This document shows positions 1 through 7,822 of a stretch of DNA of 64,000 nucleotides, in pieces. This DNA is from Micromonospora echinospora (GTDB taxonomy: Bacteria; Actinomycetota; Actinomycetes; Mycobacteriales; Micromonosporaceae): contig NZ_JACHJC010000001.1 of NCBI RefSeq assembly GCF_014203425.1, positions 1 through 64,000 on the forward strand, given 5' to 3'. A program made the position numbers and the translations under genes. Every line of letters begins with the position of its first letter. The first letter of the stretch is position 1. The notes below the pieces were generated by a model that saw only the letters and a list, made by a program, of their open reading frames with translations, searched no databases and was not told the DNA's origin.

Positions 1-389
1 AGTGCCACGGAGGCGGCGAACACGGCGATGAACATGGGGAACTCGGCCCGGAAGTCGAACTGGTAGGGCAGGTTCCATTTCGGGTCGAACATGTCCGGCT
101 GCGGCTGGTAGTCCTTGCCGCAGTTCGGGCCGTACCGTTCCTCGGTCTGCTCACCGCGGGCCTGCGCGGCCTCGCACTCCGTGATCGTGCGCTTCCACTC
201 CTCCGTCGCCCGCTGGTACTGGGCCCGGGAGTCGGCCTCCGCCGCCGCCACCACCGTCGGCGAGAGCTTCTGGCTGGAGAAGCTGAACGCCGTGGCCACG
301 GTGGCCAGGCCGACGAGCAGCAGGACGAGCATGAGCCGGGTCAGCCGGCGCTTGCCGAGCCGGCGCAGCTCGGTGACGAACAGGCTCAT
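1..389 (-). CDS. ABC transporter permease, N-terminal part (runs off the window start)
   Basis: The reading frame starts at ATG 389 and stays open to base 1, giving about 129 N-terminal residues. It begins MSLFVTELRRLGKRRLTR and is followed by a hydrophobic segment (about residues 19-38, LMLVLLLVGLATVATAFSF). A charged, probably extracytoplasmic stretch follows with two Cys (about 76 and 90), and a second hydrophobic segment begins near residue 119. Its start overlaps the stop of the upstream ATPase gene by ATGA, so the two are translationally coupled. A short cytoplasmic basic lead, one helix, a large loop and then further helices is the usual build of ABC-2 type exporter permeases; the substrate cannot be told from this fragment. 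Confidence 0.75.
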   Translation of the reverse strand, partial: MSLFVTELRRLGKRRLTRLMLVLLLVGLATVATAFSFSSQKLSPTVVAAAEADSRAQYQRATEEWKRTITECEAAQARGEQTEERYGPNCGKDYQPQPDMFDPKWNLPYQFDFRAEFPMFIAVFAASVA

Positions 390-1384
390 GCGCCCCAACC
401 TCCTGCGGTACCGGTCTGGTCGACCTTGGCGGACTGATCGACCTGCCGGTGCTGGCCGGGAACCGGCGCGGTGGCGGTCAGTTCCAGGAAGACGCTCTCC
501 AGGTCGACGGCGACCGGGGTGAGCTCGCTGACGTACAGGCCCTGCTCGGCGAGGAGCCGGCTGACAGTGGCGGGCTTGTCCACTCCGGACAACAGCAGGT
601 GGTCCGGCTCGGCGGCCACGCGGACCCCGGCCCGGCTGAGCGCGTCCGCGGCCTGGGGCAGGTCGCTGACCGCCTCCAGGCGTACCCGCACGGCGCCCTG
701 GGAATGGGCCGCGAGCACCTGCTCGACCGGCCCGAACGCGACCCGGCGGCCGAGCGAGATGATGGTGACCGAGTCGCAGATCAGCTGGATCTCACCGAGG
801 ATGTGGCTGGAGAGCACCACCGTCATGCCGCTCTCGGACAGTTCCCGCATCAGCCCGCGCATCTCCCGGATGCCGCCCGGGTCGAGGCCGTTGGCGGGCT
901 CGTCGAGGATCAGCAGCTTGGGGTTCTTGAGCAGCGCGGAGGCGACGGCCAGTCGCTGCTTCATGCCGAGCGAGTAGGTCTTGACCCGCTCGCCGGCCCG
1001 GTCGCGCAGCCCGACCAGTTCCAGCACCTCGTCGACGCGCTGCTTGGGCAGCTCGCCGGCTTGGGCGAGCAGGCCCAGGGTGTCCCGCGCGGAGAAGTTC
1101 GGGAAGAACTGCGGACTCTCCACGATGGCGCCGACCTGCCCGGCGACCGCCGGCAACGCGTGCGGCAGCTCCTGGCCGAGAATGGTCATCCGGCCGCCGT
1201 TGGGCCGGATCAGGCCGAGCAGCGTACGCAACGTGGTGGTCTTGCCCGACCCGTTCGGGCCGAGGAAGCCGTGCACCTGCCCGGCCTCGACTCGCATGTC
1301 GAAGCCGTCGAGCGCGTGGCGGACCCCGCGCTTCCGGCTCCGGTACGTCTTGCGGAGACCTTCGATCTCCAGGACAGCCGACAC
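386..1384 (-). CDS. ABC transporter ATP-binding protein (ABC-2 exporter type)
   Basis: This is the ATPase partner of the permease that follows it with an ATGA overlap. From GTG 1384 (332 aa) it has Walker A GPNGSGKT (42-49), a signature region reading YSLGMKQR (137-144, the drug-exporter variant of LSGGQ) and Walker B LLILDE (157-162), followed by ANGLDP. The C-terminal 100 residues resemble the accessory domain of multidrug/bacitracin-type exporters. I chose GTG 1384 because a GGGGAGG Shine-Dalgarno lies about 6 nt upstream; the frame is open 13 codons further (GTG at 1423) but without such a site. It probably powers export of a drug, lipid or peptide. Function beyond ABC export is not shown. 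Confidence 0.93.
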   Translation of the reverse strand: MSAVLEIEGLRKTYRSRKRGVRHALDGFDMRVEAGQVHGFLGPNGSGKTTTLRTLLGLIRPNGGRMTILGQELPHALPAVAGQVGAIVESPQFFPNFSARDTLGLLAQAGELPKQRVDEVLELVGLRDRAGERVKTYSLGMKQRLAVASALLKNPKLLILDEPANGLDPGGIREMRGLMRELSESGMTVVLSSHILGEIQLICDSVTIISLGRRVAFGPVEQVLAAHSQGAVRVRLEAVSDLPQAADALSRAGVRVAAEPDHLLLSGVDKPATVSRLLAEQGLYVSELTPVAVDLESVFLELTATAPVPGQHRQVDQSAKVDQTGTAGGWGA

Positions 1385-1479
1385 AGCTGACCTCCCCCGA
1401 TAAGTAGGCGTCAGCGACACCATACGCGGTATGCACGCGAAGGCAATACCCGGTATGCAGTGTCGGCGTGTTGAGGCGT

Positions 1480-1531
1480 GTTAAAAGGGGGCCCCTCCTC
1501 TACCGCAGGCGTTAAGAAGGGGCCCTTCCTT
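1480..1531. repeat. GTTAA/AAGGGGCCCTT intergenic repeat, two units
   Basis: Two copies of a roughly 20-bp unit (gttaaaagggggcccctcct and gttaagaaggggcccttcct) are separated by about 12 bp. Each contains a palindromic GGGGCCCC/GGGCCC core next to GTTAA. The same family recurs at 11761-11915 and 43907-43958. All copies lie between genes, near gene ends. Confidence 0.85.
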
Positions 1532-1537
1532 GCGCCG

Positions 1538-2323
1538 TCAGGCGCAGACGACGTGCACGCCCGCCTCGCGGAACGCCGCCACCACGTCCGGGGACGCGCC
1601 GGAGTCGGTGACCAGCGTCTCCACCCGGTCCACCGCGCAGATCCTGGCGAACGCGTGCCCGCCCAGCTTCGAGGAATCAGCTATCACCACCACCCGCTTG
1701 GCGCGGGCGACCATGAGGCTGTTCATGGCCGCCTCCCCCTCGTGGTGCGCGGCGGCGCCGAGCTGCGGGTCGATCGCGTCCACGCCGAGCAGCGCGACGT
1801 CCAGGGTGACCTCGCGCAGCAGCGCCCCACCCAGCGGACCGACCAGCTCGAACGACTTGGGCCGGACCACGCCGCCGGCCACCACCACCTTCATCCGCGA
1901 GCGCACCAGCAGCTCGTTGGCGATGTTCAGCGCGTTGGTGACCACCGTGAGCTGGGCGCCCTCCGCGCTGGTGTTGAGGTCCGGGCGCACGGCCAGCGCC
2001 CGGGCGACCTCGGTGCTCGTGGTGCCGCCGTTGAGGCCGACCACGGTGCCCGGGGAGACGAGCGCGGCGGCCGCCGTGCCGATCCGCTGCTTCTCGGCCG
2101 AGTGCTTAGCGGTCTTGTAGCGCAGCGGCAGGTCGTAGGAGACGCCGTTGGCGACCGCGCCACCCCTGGTCCGGGTGATCATCTGCTGCTGGGCGAGCTG
2201 GTCGAAGTCGCGCCGAATGGTGGCCTGGGAGACGTCCAGCCGGTCGGCCGCCTCCTCGACGGTGACCCGGCCGCTGTCGGTCAGCATCTCCAGCAGCGCG
2301 TTCCAGCGCGCGTAGCGGTCCAC
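1538..2323 (-). CDS. DeoR-family transcriptional regulator of the amino-sugar cluster
   Basis: A 261-aa repressor-type protein. The N-terminal winged helix-turn-helix (about 5-60) carries the DeoR signature: VTVEEAADRLDVSQATIRRD, then RGGAV. The C-terminal part (about 75-250) is the sugar-isomerase-like effector domain, with the family's VARAKRVVVIADSSK stretch. It starts at GTG 2323 with a GGGGAGG site about 8 nt upstream. It is transcribed away from the SIS-ROK-nagA genes across a 198-bp region rich in TGCGCGAA/TTCGCGCA boxes, which are likely its operators. Known relatives (AgaR, GlpR, FruR) are released by phosphosugars; here a GlcNAc-6-P or GalNAc-6-P type effector is inferred from the neighbours. 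Confidence 0.92.
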   Translation of the reverse strand: MDRYARWNALLEMLTDSGRVTVEEAADRLDVSQATIRRDFDQLAQQQMITRTRGGAVANGVSYDLPLRYKTAKHSAEKQRIGTAAAALVSPGTVVGLNGGTTSTEVARALAVRPDLNTSAEGAQLTVVTNALNIANELLVRSRMKVVVAGGVVRPKSFELVGPLGGALLREVTLDVALLGVDAIDPQLGAAAHHEGEAAMNSLMVARAKRVVVIADSSKLGGHAFARICAVDRVETLVTDSGASPDVVAAFREAGVHVVCA

Positions 2324-2377
2324 CGCGGGGGCCTCCCCTGACTATGCGTGAACGGTGATCGGTTGCGTGCACACTAG

Positions 2378-2497
2378 TGCGCGAAACTCAGTCCGCGCAA
2401 AAGCCTTCGCTGCGCGAACTTGGAGACAGTTGCCACAACCACGCCACTTCGCGCAGAATGACGCGCGAAAGACGGCAGTATCGCGCCGTATTGCGCA
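2378..2497. promoter_or_regulatory. Cluster of TGCGCGAA/TTCGCGCA boxes in the DeoR/SIS divergent promoter
   Basis: Six close matches to the octamer TGCGCGAA or its complement lie at 2378, 2392, 2411, 2448, 2462 and 2491. Two pairs are inverted with the same 14-bp start-to-start spacing: 2378 with 2392, and 2448 with 2462 (TTCGCGCA, 6 nt, CGCGCGAA). Repeated inverted half-sites between a DeoR gene and its likely target operon are what operator DNA for an oligomeric DeoR repressor looks like. The link to this regulator is inference. Confidence 0.6.
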
Positions 2498-2521
2498 AGG
2501 TTTTCTCGGCGAGGAGTTGTC

Positions 2522-3451
2522 ATGGCGTACGTGCACGCGGAGATCGCGAGCCAGCCCGACTGCTGGCGGGAGGCGGCGCGACTCGCCCCGACCGTCGCCG
2601 AGCGCCTGCCGCGCCCCGGCGAGCGGGTAGCGGTGGTCGGTTGCGGCACGTCATGGTTCATGGCCATGGCGTACGCCGGGCTGCGCGAGGCCGCCGGCCA
2701 CGGCGAGACCGACGCCTTCCAGGCCAGCGAGTTCCCCACCGGCCGCCACTACGACCGGCTCATCGCGATCACCCGCTCCGGCACCACCACCGAGGTGCTC
2801 GACCTGCTCACCGCGCTGCGCGGGCGGATCCCCACCACGGTCCTGGTCGGCGACCCGGACTCGGCCGCCGTCGCGACGGCCGACGCCACTGTCGCGCTGC
2901 CTTTCGCCGACGAACGGTCGGTGGTGCAGACCCGCTTCGCCACCACCGCGCTCGCGCTGCTGCGCGCCCACCTCGGCGAGGACCTCAGCCGGCTGGCCGC
3001 CGACGCGGAGGTGGCCGTCCGGGCCCCGCTGCCGATCGACCCGGCCGGCATCGAGCAGGTCACCTTCCTCGGCCGCGGCTGGACCGTCGGGCTGGCCCAG
3101 GAGGCCGCGCTGAAGTGCCGCGAGGCGGCCACGTTCTGGGCCGAGGCGTACCCGGCCATGGACTACCGGCACGGCCCGATCTCGGTCGCCGCCCCCGGCC
3201 GGCTGGTGTGGGCGCTCGGCGAGATCCCGGACGGCCTGCCCGAGGACGTGGCCGCCACCGGCGCCGCGTTCGTGCACAGCCGCACGCACGGCTGGCGCAC
3301 GGTGCTGACGAGCTGGTCGGCCGGCCGCAACCCGGTCGACCCGATGGCCGACCTGATCCTGGCACAGCGCTTCGCTGTCGCGCTCGCGACCACCCGTGGC
3401 CTCGACCCGGACGCGCCGCGTCACCTGACCCGGTCCGTGGTCCTGGCATGA
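2522..3451 (+). CDS. SIS-domain sugar isomerase/deaminase (AgaS- or GlmS-isomerase-like)
   Basis: This 309-aa protein has two SIS (phosphosugar-binding) folds. GCGTSWFMA (about 40-48) and ITRSGTTTEVL (about 83-93) mark the first. The second contains GRGWTVGLAQEAALKCREA and the MDYRHGPIS loop typical of GlmS isomerase halves. There is no N-terminal glutaminase domain, so it is not GlmS itself. AgaS-type proteins deaminate and isomerise galactosamine-6-P or glucosamine-6-P to the ketose phosphate. ATG 2522 has GAGGAG about 7 nt upstream. It is first in the gene order SIS, ROK kinase, nagA, which together form an amino-sugar catabolic operon. Exact sugar uncertain. Confidence 0.88.
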   Translation: MAYVHAEIASQPDCWREAARLAPTVAERLPRPGERVAVVGCGTSWFMAMAYAGLREAAGHGETDAFQASEFPTGRHYDRLIAITRSGTTTEVLDLLTALRGRIPTTVLVGDPDSAAVATADATVALPFADERSVVQTRFATTALALLRAHLGEDLSRLAADAEVAVRAPLPIDPAGIEQVTFLGRGWTVGLAQEAALKCREAATFWAEAYPAMDYRHGPISVAAPGRLVWALGEIPDGLPEDVAATGAAFVHSRTHGWRTVLTSWSAGRNPVDPMADLILAQRFAVALATTRGLDPDAPRHLTRSVVLA

Positions 3452-3644
3452 GCGAACGCACCGAGCGCAGCGAGGGCCGTGAGCGCATGCCCAGCCAGCA
3501 CGGCATGAGCGAACGCACCGAGCGCAGCGAGGGCCGTGAGCGCATGCCCAGCCAGCACGGCATGAGCGAACGCACCGAGCGCAGCGAGGGCCGTGAGCGC
3601 ATGCCCAGCCAGCACGGCATGAGCGAGCGAAGCGAGCCCACGGC
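3448..3644 (+). repeat. Tandem 57-bp repeat, three full copies plus a partial copy
   Basis: Three exact 57-bp units start at 3448, 3505 and 3562, followed by a shortened copy at 3619-3644. Each begins atgagcgaacgcaccgagcg and ends ccagccagcacggc. Within a unit, gccgtg (29-34) can pair with cacggc (52-57). The period is 19 codons, so the frame is kept, and the array sits exactly at the stop/start junction of two coupled genes. A single diverged copy lies at 52456-52512. Confidence 0.97.
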
Positions 3645-3648
3645 GTGA
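3448..3648 (+). CDS. Repeat-encoded bridging ORF (66 aa) between SIS and ROK genes
   Basis: The 57-bp tandem repeat forms an open frame of three MSERTERSEGRERMPSQHG units ending MSERSEPTA. Its ATG overlaps the upstream stop (ATGA, 3448-3451) and its TGA overlaps the GTG of the ROK gene (GTGA, 3645-3648). Ribosomes finishing the SIS gene could therefore pass through it and be delivered to the ROK start. Similar repeat ORFs occur at 46503 and 52512. No known domain; the peptide is hydrophilic and probably disordered. It may be only a translated spacer or may not accumulate. Low confidence as a functional protein, high confidence that the frame exists. Confidence 0.4.
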   Translation: MSERTERSEGRERMPSQHGMSERTERSEGRERMPSQHGMSERTERSEGRERMPSQHGMSERSEPTA

Positions 3649-4577
3649 GCTCGGGCGACGAGGTCGTCGTCGCGCTGGACGTGGGCGGCACCGGGATGAA
3701 GTGCGCCCTGGTCCGGCCGGACGGCACGACTGTGCACACCGAACGGCACGCCACCGACGCCCAGCGTGGACCGGAGGCCGTGGTCGGCACGATCCTCGAC
3801 GTGGCCGAAGGACTGGCCGGCAAGGCCCGCGCCGACGGCCACACGCCGGTGGCCTGCGGCATCGCCGTACCCGGGGTGGTCGACGAGGCGCGCGGCGTGG
3901 CGGTCTGGTCGGCCAACGTGGGCTTCCGGGACGTACCCCTGCGGGAGCTGGCGCGCACGCGGCTCGGACTGCCCGCGGCGCTCGGCCACGACGTGCGCGT
4001 GGGCGGCCTGGCCGAGGCGCGGCTCGGGGCCGGGCGGGACGCCGGCCACGTGCTGTTCGTCGCGATCGGCACCGGCATCGCCGCCGCCCACGTGGTCGAC
4101 GGGTCGGCCGCCACCGGCGCGCACGGCGCCGCCGGGGAGATCGGCCACATCCTGGTACGCCCCGGCGGCCCGCGCTGCGGATGCGGGCGGACCGGCTGCC
4201 TGGAGGCGGTGTCGTCGGCCTCGGCGATCGGACGCCGGTACGCCGAGCTGTCCGGCGCGCCCACCACCGCGGCCGAGGTGGCCGACCGGGCGGCCGCCGG
4301 TGAACCGCTCGCCGTCGAGGTGTGGCAGGAAGCGGTCGAGGCGCTCGCCGACGGACTCGCCACCGGGCAGGCGCTCTACGATGTGTCGACAGTGGTGCTC
4401 GGCGGCGGGCTGGCCCAGGCCGGTCCCCGGCTGTTCGACCCGCTGCGGCGGGCGTTGCGCGAGCGGCTGACGTTCCACCGCGAGCCGCGCCTGGTCGCGG
4501 CCGGCCTCGGGGACGAGGCCGGCTGCCTCGGCGCCGCCCTGCTGGCCCTGGACACCCTGGCGAAGGAGAGTCGATGA
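3645..4577 (+). CDS. ROK-family sugar kinase
   Basis: A 310-aa kinase of the ROK family (glucokinase, GlcNAc/ManNAc kinase) with no N-terminal helix-turn-helix, so an enzyme rather than a NagC-type repressor. The phosphate-binding loop is LDVGGTGMKCAL (about 11-22). The ROK zinc motif appears as GEIGHILV followed by CGCGRTGCLEA (about 178-188). The catalytic Asp lies in ALGHDVRVGGLAEA. The start is GTG 3645, overlapping the stop of the repeat ORF before it, and its own stop overlaps the ATG of nagA (ATGA). In this operon it most likely phosphorylates GlcNAc, GalNAc or a related free amino sugar. Which one cannot be read from sequence. Confidence 0.9.
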   Translation: MSSGDEVVVALDVGGTGMKCALVRPDGTTVHTERHATDAQRGPEAVVGTILDVAEGLAGKARADGHTPVACGIAVPGVVDEARGVAVWSANVGFRDVPLRELARTRLGLPAALGHDVRVGGLAEARLGAGRDAGHVLFVAIGTGIAAAHVVDGSAATGAHGAAGEIGHILVRPGGPRCGCGRTGCLEAVSSASAIGRRYAELSGAPTTAAEVADRAAAGEPLAVEVWQEAVEALADGLATGQALYDVSTVVLGGGLAQAGPRLFDPLRRALRERLTFHREPRLVAAGLGDEAGCLGAALLALDTLAKESR

Positions 4578-5683
4578 CCCGGCGCGTGACCGGCAAGGTG
4601 GTGACCCCGACCGGCGTCGTCCGGCAGGGTTGCGTGGAGATCGCGGACGGGCGGATCACCGCCGTGGCCGAGTATCCGTCGGTGCGCGACGGGCACTGGA
4701 TCGTGCCGGGCTTCGTGGACATGCACACCCACGGCGGCGGCGGGCACACGTTCACCACGGGTGACCCGGAGGCGGCGCGGCAGGCCGCCGCGTTCCACCT
4801 CGGGCACGGCACCACCACGCTGCTGGCCAGCCTGGTCAGTTCCCCGTTCGAGCTGATGCGCGACGCCGCCGCCGCCTACCGCCCGCTGGTGGAGGAGGGC
4901 GTGCTCGCCGGCGTCCACTTCGAAGGTCCGTACCTGTCGGCCGACCGTTGCGGCGCGCAGAACCCGGAGTTCCTGCGTGACCCCTCCACCGCCGAGCTGA
5001 GCGAGCTGATCGAGCTGGGCGGCGGCGCGGTGCGCATGGTCACGCTCGCCCCGGAGCGGGACGGCGCCACCAAGGCGATCGAACTGCTGGTCGCGCAGGG
5101 CGTGGTGGCGGCGGTCGGGCACACCGACGCCACCTGGGAGCAGACCCGGGCCGCGGTGGCCGCCGGCGCCACTGTCGGCACCCACCTGTTCAACGGCATG
5201 CGCCCGGTGCACCACCGCGAGCCCGGCCCGGTGGTGGCGCTGCTGGAGGCCCCGAACGTGGTGTGCGAGCTGGTCGCCGACGGGGTGCACCTGCACGACG
5301 GCATGCTCGGCTTCGCCACCTCGGTGGCCGGCCCGGAGCGGGCCGCGCTGATCACCGACGCGATGGCCGCCGCCGGCATGCCCGACGGTGAGTACGAGCT
5401 GGGCGGCCAGGCGGTCACCGTGGCCGGCGGGGTGGCCCGGCTCACCCACAACGGCGCGATCGCCGGCAGCACGCTCACCATGGACGCCGCGCTGCGGCAC
5501 GCGGTCGGCGCGGGCGTGGCCCTGCCGGACGCCTGCCGCATGGTCGCCACCACCCCGGCCCGCGCGATCGGGCTGGGCGACCGGGTCGGCGCGCTGCGCA
5601 CCGGTCTGCGCGCGGACCTGGTGGTGCTCGACGACGACCTGAACGTGGTGCGGGTGATGCGCGGCGGCGACTGGGTGGAGTGA
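4574..5683 (+). CDS. nagA: N-acetylglucosamine-6-phosphate deacetylase
   Basis: This 369-aa amidohydrolase removes acetate from GlcNAc-6-P (or GalNAc-6-P, as AgaA), giving the amino-sugar phosphate used by the SIS protein. The TIM-barrel metal motif is PGFVDMHTHGGGG (H51, H53). The bridging Glu is in VHFEGPYLS, further His ligands lie in VGHTDAT and THLFNGM, and the catalytic Asp is in LITDAMAAAG. Length is normal for NagA. ATG 4574 overlaps the kinase stop by ATGA; the longer frame to 4322 is out of place because it lies inside the kinase. Last gene of the operon; the next gene is convergent after 12 bp. Confidence 0.94.
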   Translation: MTRRVTGKVVTPTGVVRQGCVEIADGRITAVAEYPSVRDGHWIVPGFVDMHTHGGGGHTFTTGDPEAARQAAAFHLGHGTTTLLASLVSSPFELMRDAAAAYRPLVEEGVLAGVHFEGPYLSADRCGAQNPEFLRDPSTAELSELIELGGGAVRMVTLAPERDGATKAIELLVAQGVVAAVGHTDATWEQTRAAVAAGATVGTHLFNGMRPVHHREPGPVVALLEAPNVVCELVADGVHLHDGMLGFATSVAGPERAALITDAMAAAGMPDGEYELGGQAVTVAGGVARLTHNGAIAGSTLTMDAALRHAVGAGVALPDACRMVATTPARAIGLGDRVGALRTGLRADLVVLDDDLNVVRVMRGGDWVE

Positions 5684-5695
5684 TCCGCCCGGGCG

Positions 5696-6904
5696 TCAGA
5701 CGCTGGGCACCTCGACGCCGAGCACCGCCTGCTCGTCCGGGCGGTGCACCAGCACGTCGGCCAGGTACGACTGCACCGCCTTACGCATCCCGACGTCCCG
5801 CCCGGCCTGCTCGGAGAGCAGCCACTTGTGCTCGATGATCTGGGCGAACAGCTCCTGCGGCTCCAGCTTGCGCCGCAGGTGCCCGGGGACCGCCCGGACC
5901 ACCGGCTCGAAGACCTCGGTCAGCCAGCGGTGCGCCGCCTGCTGCTCGTCGGTCAGGTCGCTCTCCAGCCGGTAGGCGTCCAGGTCGTTGAGGAGCCTGC
6001 GGGCCTGGTTCTCCTCCGCGTCCAGGCCGGTAAGGCGCAGCAGCCGCCGGGTGTGGTAGCCGGCGTCGACCACCTTCGGCCGGACCAGGTAGCGCCCGTT
6101 GTCGGCTGTGGACATGGCCACCTCGGCCACGTCGAATCCCAGCTCGTTGAGGCGGCGGATGCGGCGCTCGATGTCGTGCCGGGCGGCGCGCTCGACCTGC
6201 TGCTCGTAGGTGATCTCGTGCCAGAGCCGCTCGTAGCGCCGCACGACCTCCTCGCAGACCACCTCCGGGTCGATCGACTCGTGCAGCAGGCCGGCGGCCT
6301 GGAGGTCGAGCGCCTCGCCGAAGATGTTGACCCGGGCGATCTCCAGGTCCTCGCCGCGCTGGCCGTTGGACAGCGACGGGTGCAGCGCCCCGGTCTCGGC
6401 GTCGACCAGGTAGGCGGCGAACGCGCCCGCGTCCCGCCGGAACAACGTGTTCGACAGCGAGCAGTCGCCCCAGAAGAACCCGGTCAGGTGCATCCGCACG
6501 ATCAGCGCGGCCAGCGCGTCCAGCAGCCGGTTCATCGTCTCCGGGCGCAGCGTGTTGGAGAACAGCGCCCGGTAGGGCAGCGAGAACTGGAGGTGCCGGG
6601 TGATCAGCACCGGGTCCAGCGGCTCGCCGTCGTCGGTCTGCCGGTCGGCCACGATCGCGACGGCCTCGACCGACGGGAAGTCGATCCGTTCCAGCGCCCG
6701 CAGCAGGTCGTACTCGCGCTCGGCGACCCGCTCGCCGGTCTCCTTCACCGCGTAGACGTACCCGCCGAGCCGGACGAACCGCACGATGTGCCGGGAGATG
6801 CCCTGCGGCAACGCGACCAGGTGCTCGGCAGGCCACTGCTCCAGCGGGGTCGACCAGGGGAGGTCGAGCAGCGCCGGGTCGACGAGAGCCGAGGTGATCC
6901 GCAC
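5696..6904 (-). CDS. DUF4032 domain protein (kinase-like fold, function unknown)
   Basis: A 402-aa protein that I recognise as the actinobacterial DUF4032/lipopolysaccharide-kinase-like family. The N-terminal half has a protein-kinase-like pattern: YVYAVKETGERVAEREYDLL (Lys and Glu pair) and later FFWGDCSLSNTLF, matching the HGD..LxN catalytic-loop region with D and N present. The C-terminal half is helical and conserved but uncharacterised. I chose GTG 6904 (VRITSALVD) because family members start there; the frame is open to 6958. A CACACT hexamer 7 nt before GTG may be a weak leaderless -10. Cytoplasmic; substrate unknown. Confidence 0.82.
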   Translation of the reverse strand: MRITSALVDPALLDLPWSTPLEQWPAEHLVALPQGISRHIVRFVRLGGYVYAVKETGERVAEREYDLLRALERIDFPSVEAVAIVADRQTDDGEPLDPVLITRHLQFSLPYRALFSNTLRPETMNRLLDALAALIVRMHLTGFFWGDCSLSNTLFRRDAGAFAAYLVDAETGALHPSLSNGQRGEDLEIARVNIFGEALDLQAAGLLHESIDPEVVCEEVVRRYERLWHEITYEQQVERAARHDIERRIRRLNELGFDVAEVAMSTADNGRYLVRPKVVDAGYHTRRLLRLTGLDAEENQARRLLNDLDAYRLESDLTDEQQAAHRWLTEVFEPVVRAVPGHLRRKLEPQELFAQIIEHKWLLSEQAGRDVGMRKAVQSYLADVLVHRPDEQAVLGVEVPSV

Positions 6905-7002
6905 GGCAACCAGTGTGACCGCTGACCCCGCGCCGCGCTTCCCTTCGTGGCTCGGCACACAGCCGCCGATGCCCGCGCCGCCCGGCCGCCGCCCGCGGCC
7001 GG

Positions 7003-7008
7003 TAGCGT
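7003..7008 (+). promoter_or_regulatory. -10 element TAGCGT, leaderless start of the PAP2 gene
   Basis: TAGCGT ends 6 nt before GTG 7015 and no Shine-Dalgarno is visible. Actinobacterial promoters usually start transcription 6-7 nt after the -10, so the transcript would begin at the start codon. No clear -35 was found. Confidence 0.5.
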
Positions 7009-7014
7009 GGTCGC

Positions 7015-7806
7015 GTGCGTCAGACCTCGGGGGTACGCGGTGACCTGCGGCTGCGGCCGGTCCGGCCGGCCGGGTGGTGGTTCGACGGACTGCTGCTCGT
7101 GGCAGTGGTGGCGCTGACCGTCGCGCTCGCCTCCGGGCACCTGTTCGGCCTCGACCGGGCGGTCGCCGACTGGTCGGACGAGCACCGCCCGACCGCCGCC
7201 CGCTGGGTGGCGATGACGTTGAACCTGCTCGGCCAGGGCACCCCGCTGACGCTGCTCGCGGCCGGGCTGGGCGTGCTGCTGGCGCTGCGGCTGCGCTCGG
7301 TGCGGCCGCTGCTGCCGCCGGTGGTCGGGTTCGTGCTCACGTTCTTCACGATCGGCCCGCTGAAGGTGTGGACGGCCCGTCCGGCGCCGAGCGCCTCGGT
7401 CAAGGAGCCGTTTCTGTCGCCCGAGCAGACGCTGCCACTGTTCCAGCACGACCTGCCGGTGCGCTTCGCGCAGTCGTACCCGTCCGGGCACGTCGCCAAC
7501 GCGATCGTCTGGTACGGCGTGCTGGCCCTGCTGCTGGCTCCGCTCGTGCGCACGCTCGGCCGGACCGTGCCGCCCCGGCTGGTCACGGTGATCCGGGTGG
7601 TGCCTCCGGCGGTGGTCTTCTGCACCACCGTCTACCTGGGCTGGCACTGGCTCACCGACTCGGTCGCCGGGCTGCTGCTCGGCCTGCTGCTGGACCGGCT
7701 GCTGCGCCGGGTGCCCTGGGACGACCTGCCGCTGCCCCGCCGCCTCGGCGACTGGGGCCGGCCGGTCGCGTGGTCCGCGCCGCCCGCCACCTCCGCGACG
7801 CGGTGA
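7015..7806 (+). CDS. PAP2-family membrane phosphatase-like protein
   Basis: A 263-aa integral membrane protein with about five to six helices (for example 24-41, 75-92, 100-116, 160-178, 195-210, 214-226). The PAP2 motifs are only partly intact. Motif 1 reads KVWTARPAP (117-125), so the expected Arg of KX6RP at 124 is Ala. Motif 2 PSGH (156-159) is intact. Motif 3 reads TTVYLGWHWLTD with catalytic H211 and D215 present but the usual SR replaced by TT. Members dephosphorylate phosphatidate or undecaprenyl diphosphate. Loss of two phosphate-binding arginines makes normal activity doubtful, although R122 might compensate. Probably leaderless from a TAGCGT -10. Confidence 0.85.
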   Translation: MRQTSGVRGDLRLRPVRPAGWWFDGLLLVAVVALTVALASGHLFGLDRAVADWSDEHRPTAARWVAMTLNLLGQGTPLTLLAAGLGVLLALRLRSVRPLLPPVVGFVLTFFTIGPLKVWTARPAPSASVKEPFLSPEQTLPLFQHDLPVRFAQSYPSGHVANAIVWYGVLALLLAPLVRTLGRTVPPRLVTVIRVVPPAVVFCTTVYLGWHWLTDSVAGLLLGLLLDRLLRRVPWDDLPLPRRLGDWGRPVAWSAPPATSATR

Positions 7807-7822
7807 CGGGCGGGCGCGGCGC

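Noticed and set aside
3448..3644. Tandem repeats as a CRISPR array
   Set aside because: Units are directly adjacent with no unique spacers, and there are no cas genes.
2651..4818. Very long minus-strand frames opposite the amino-sugar genes
   Set aside because: They are shadows typical of high-GC DNA; composition is Arg/Pro/Gly-rich and no motif is present, whereas the plus-strand frames have clear domains.
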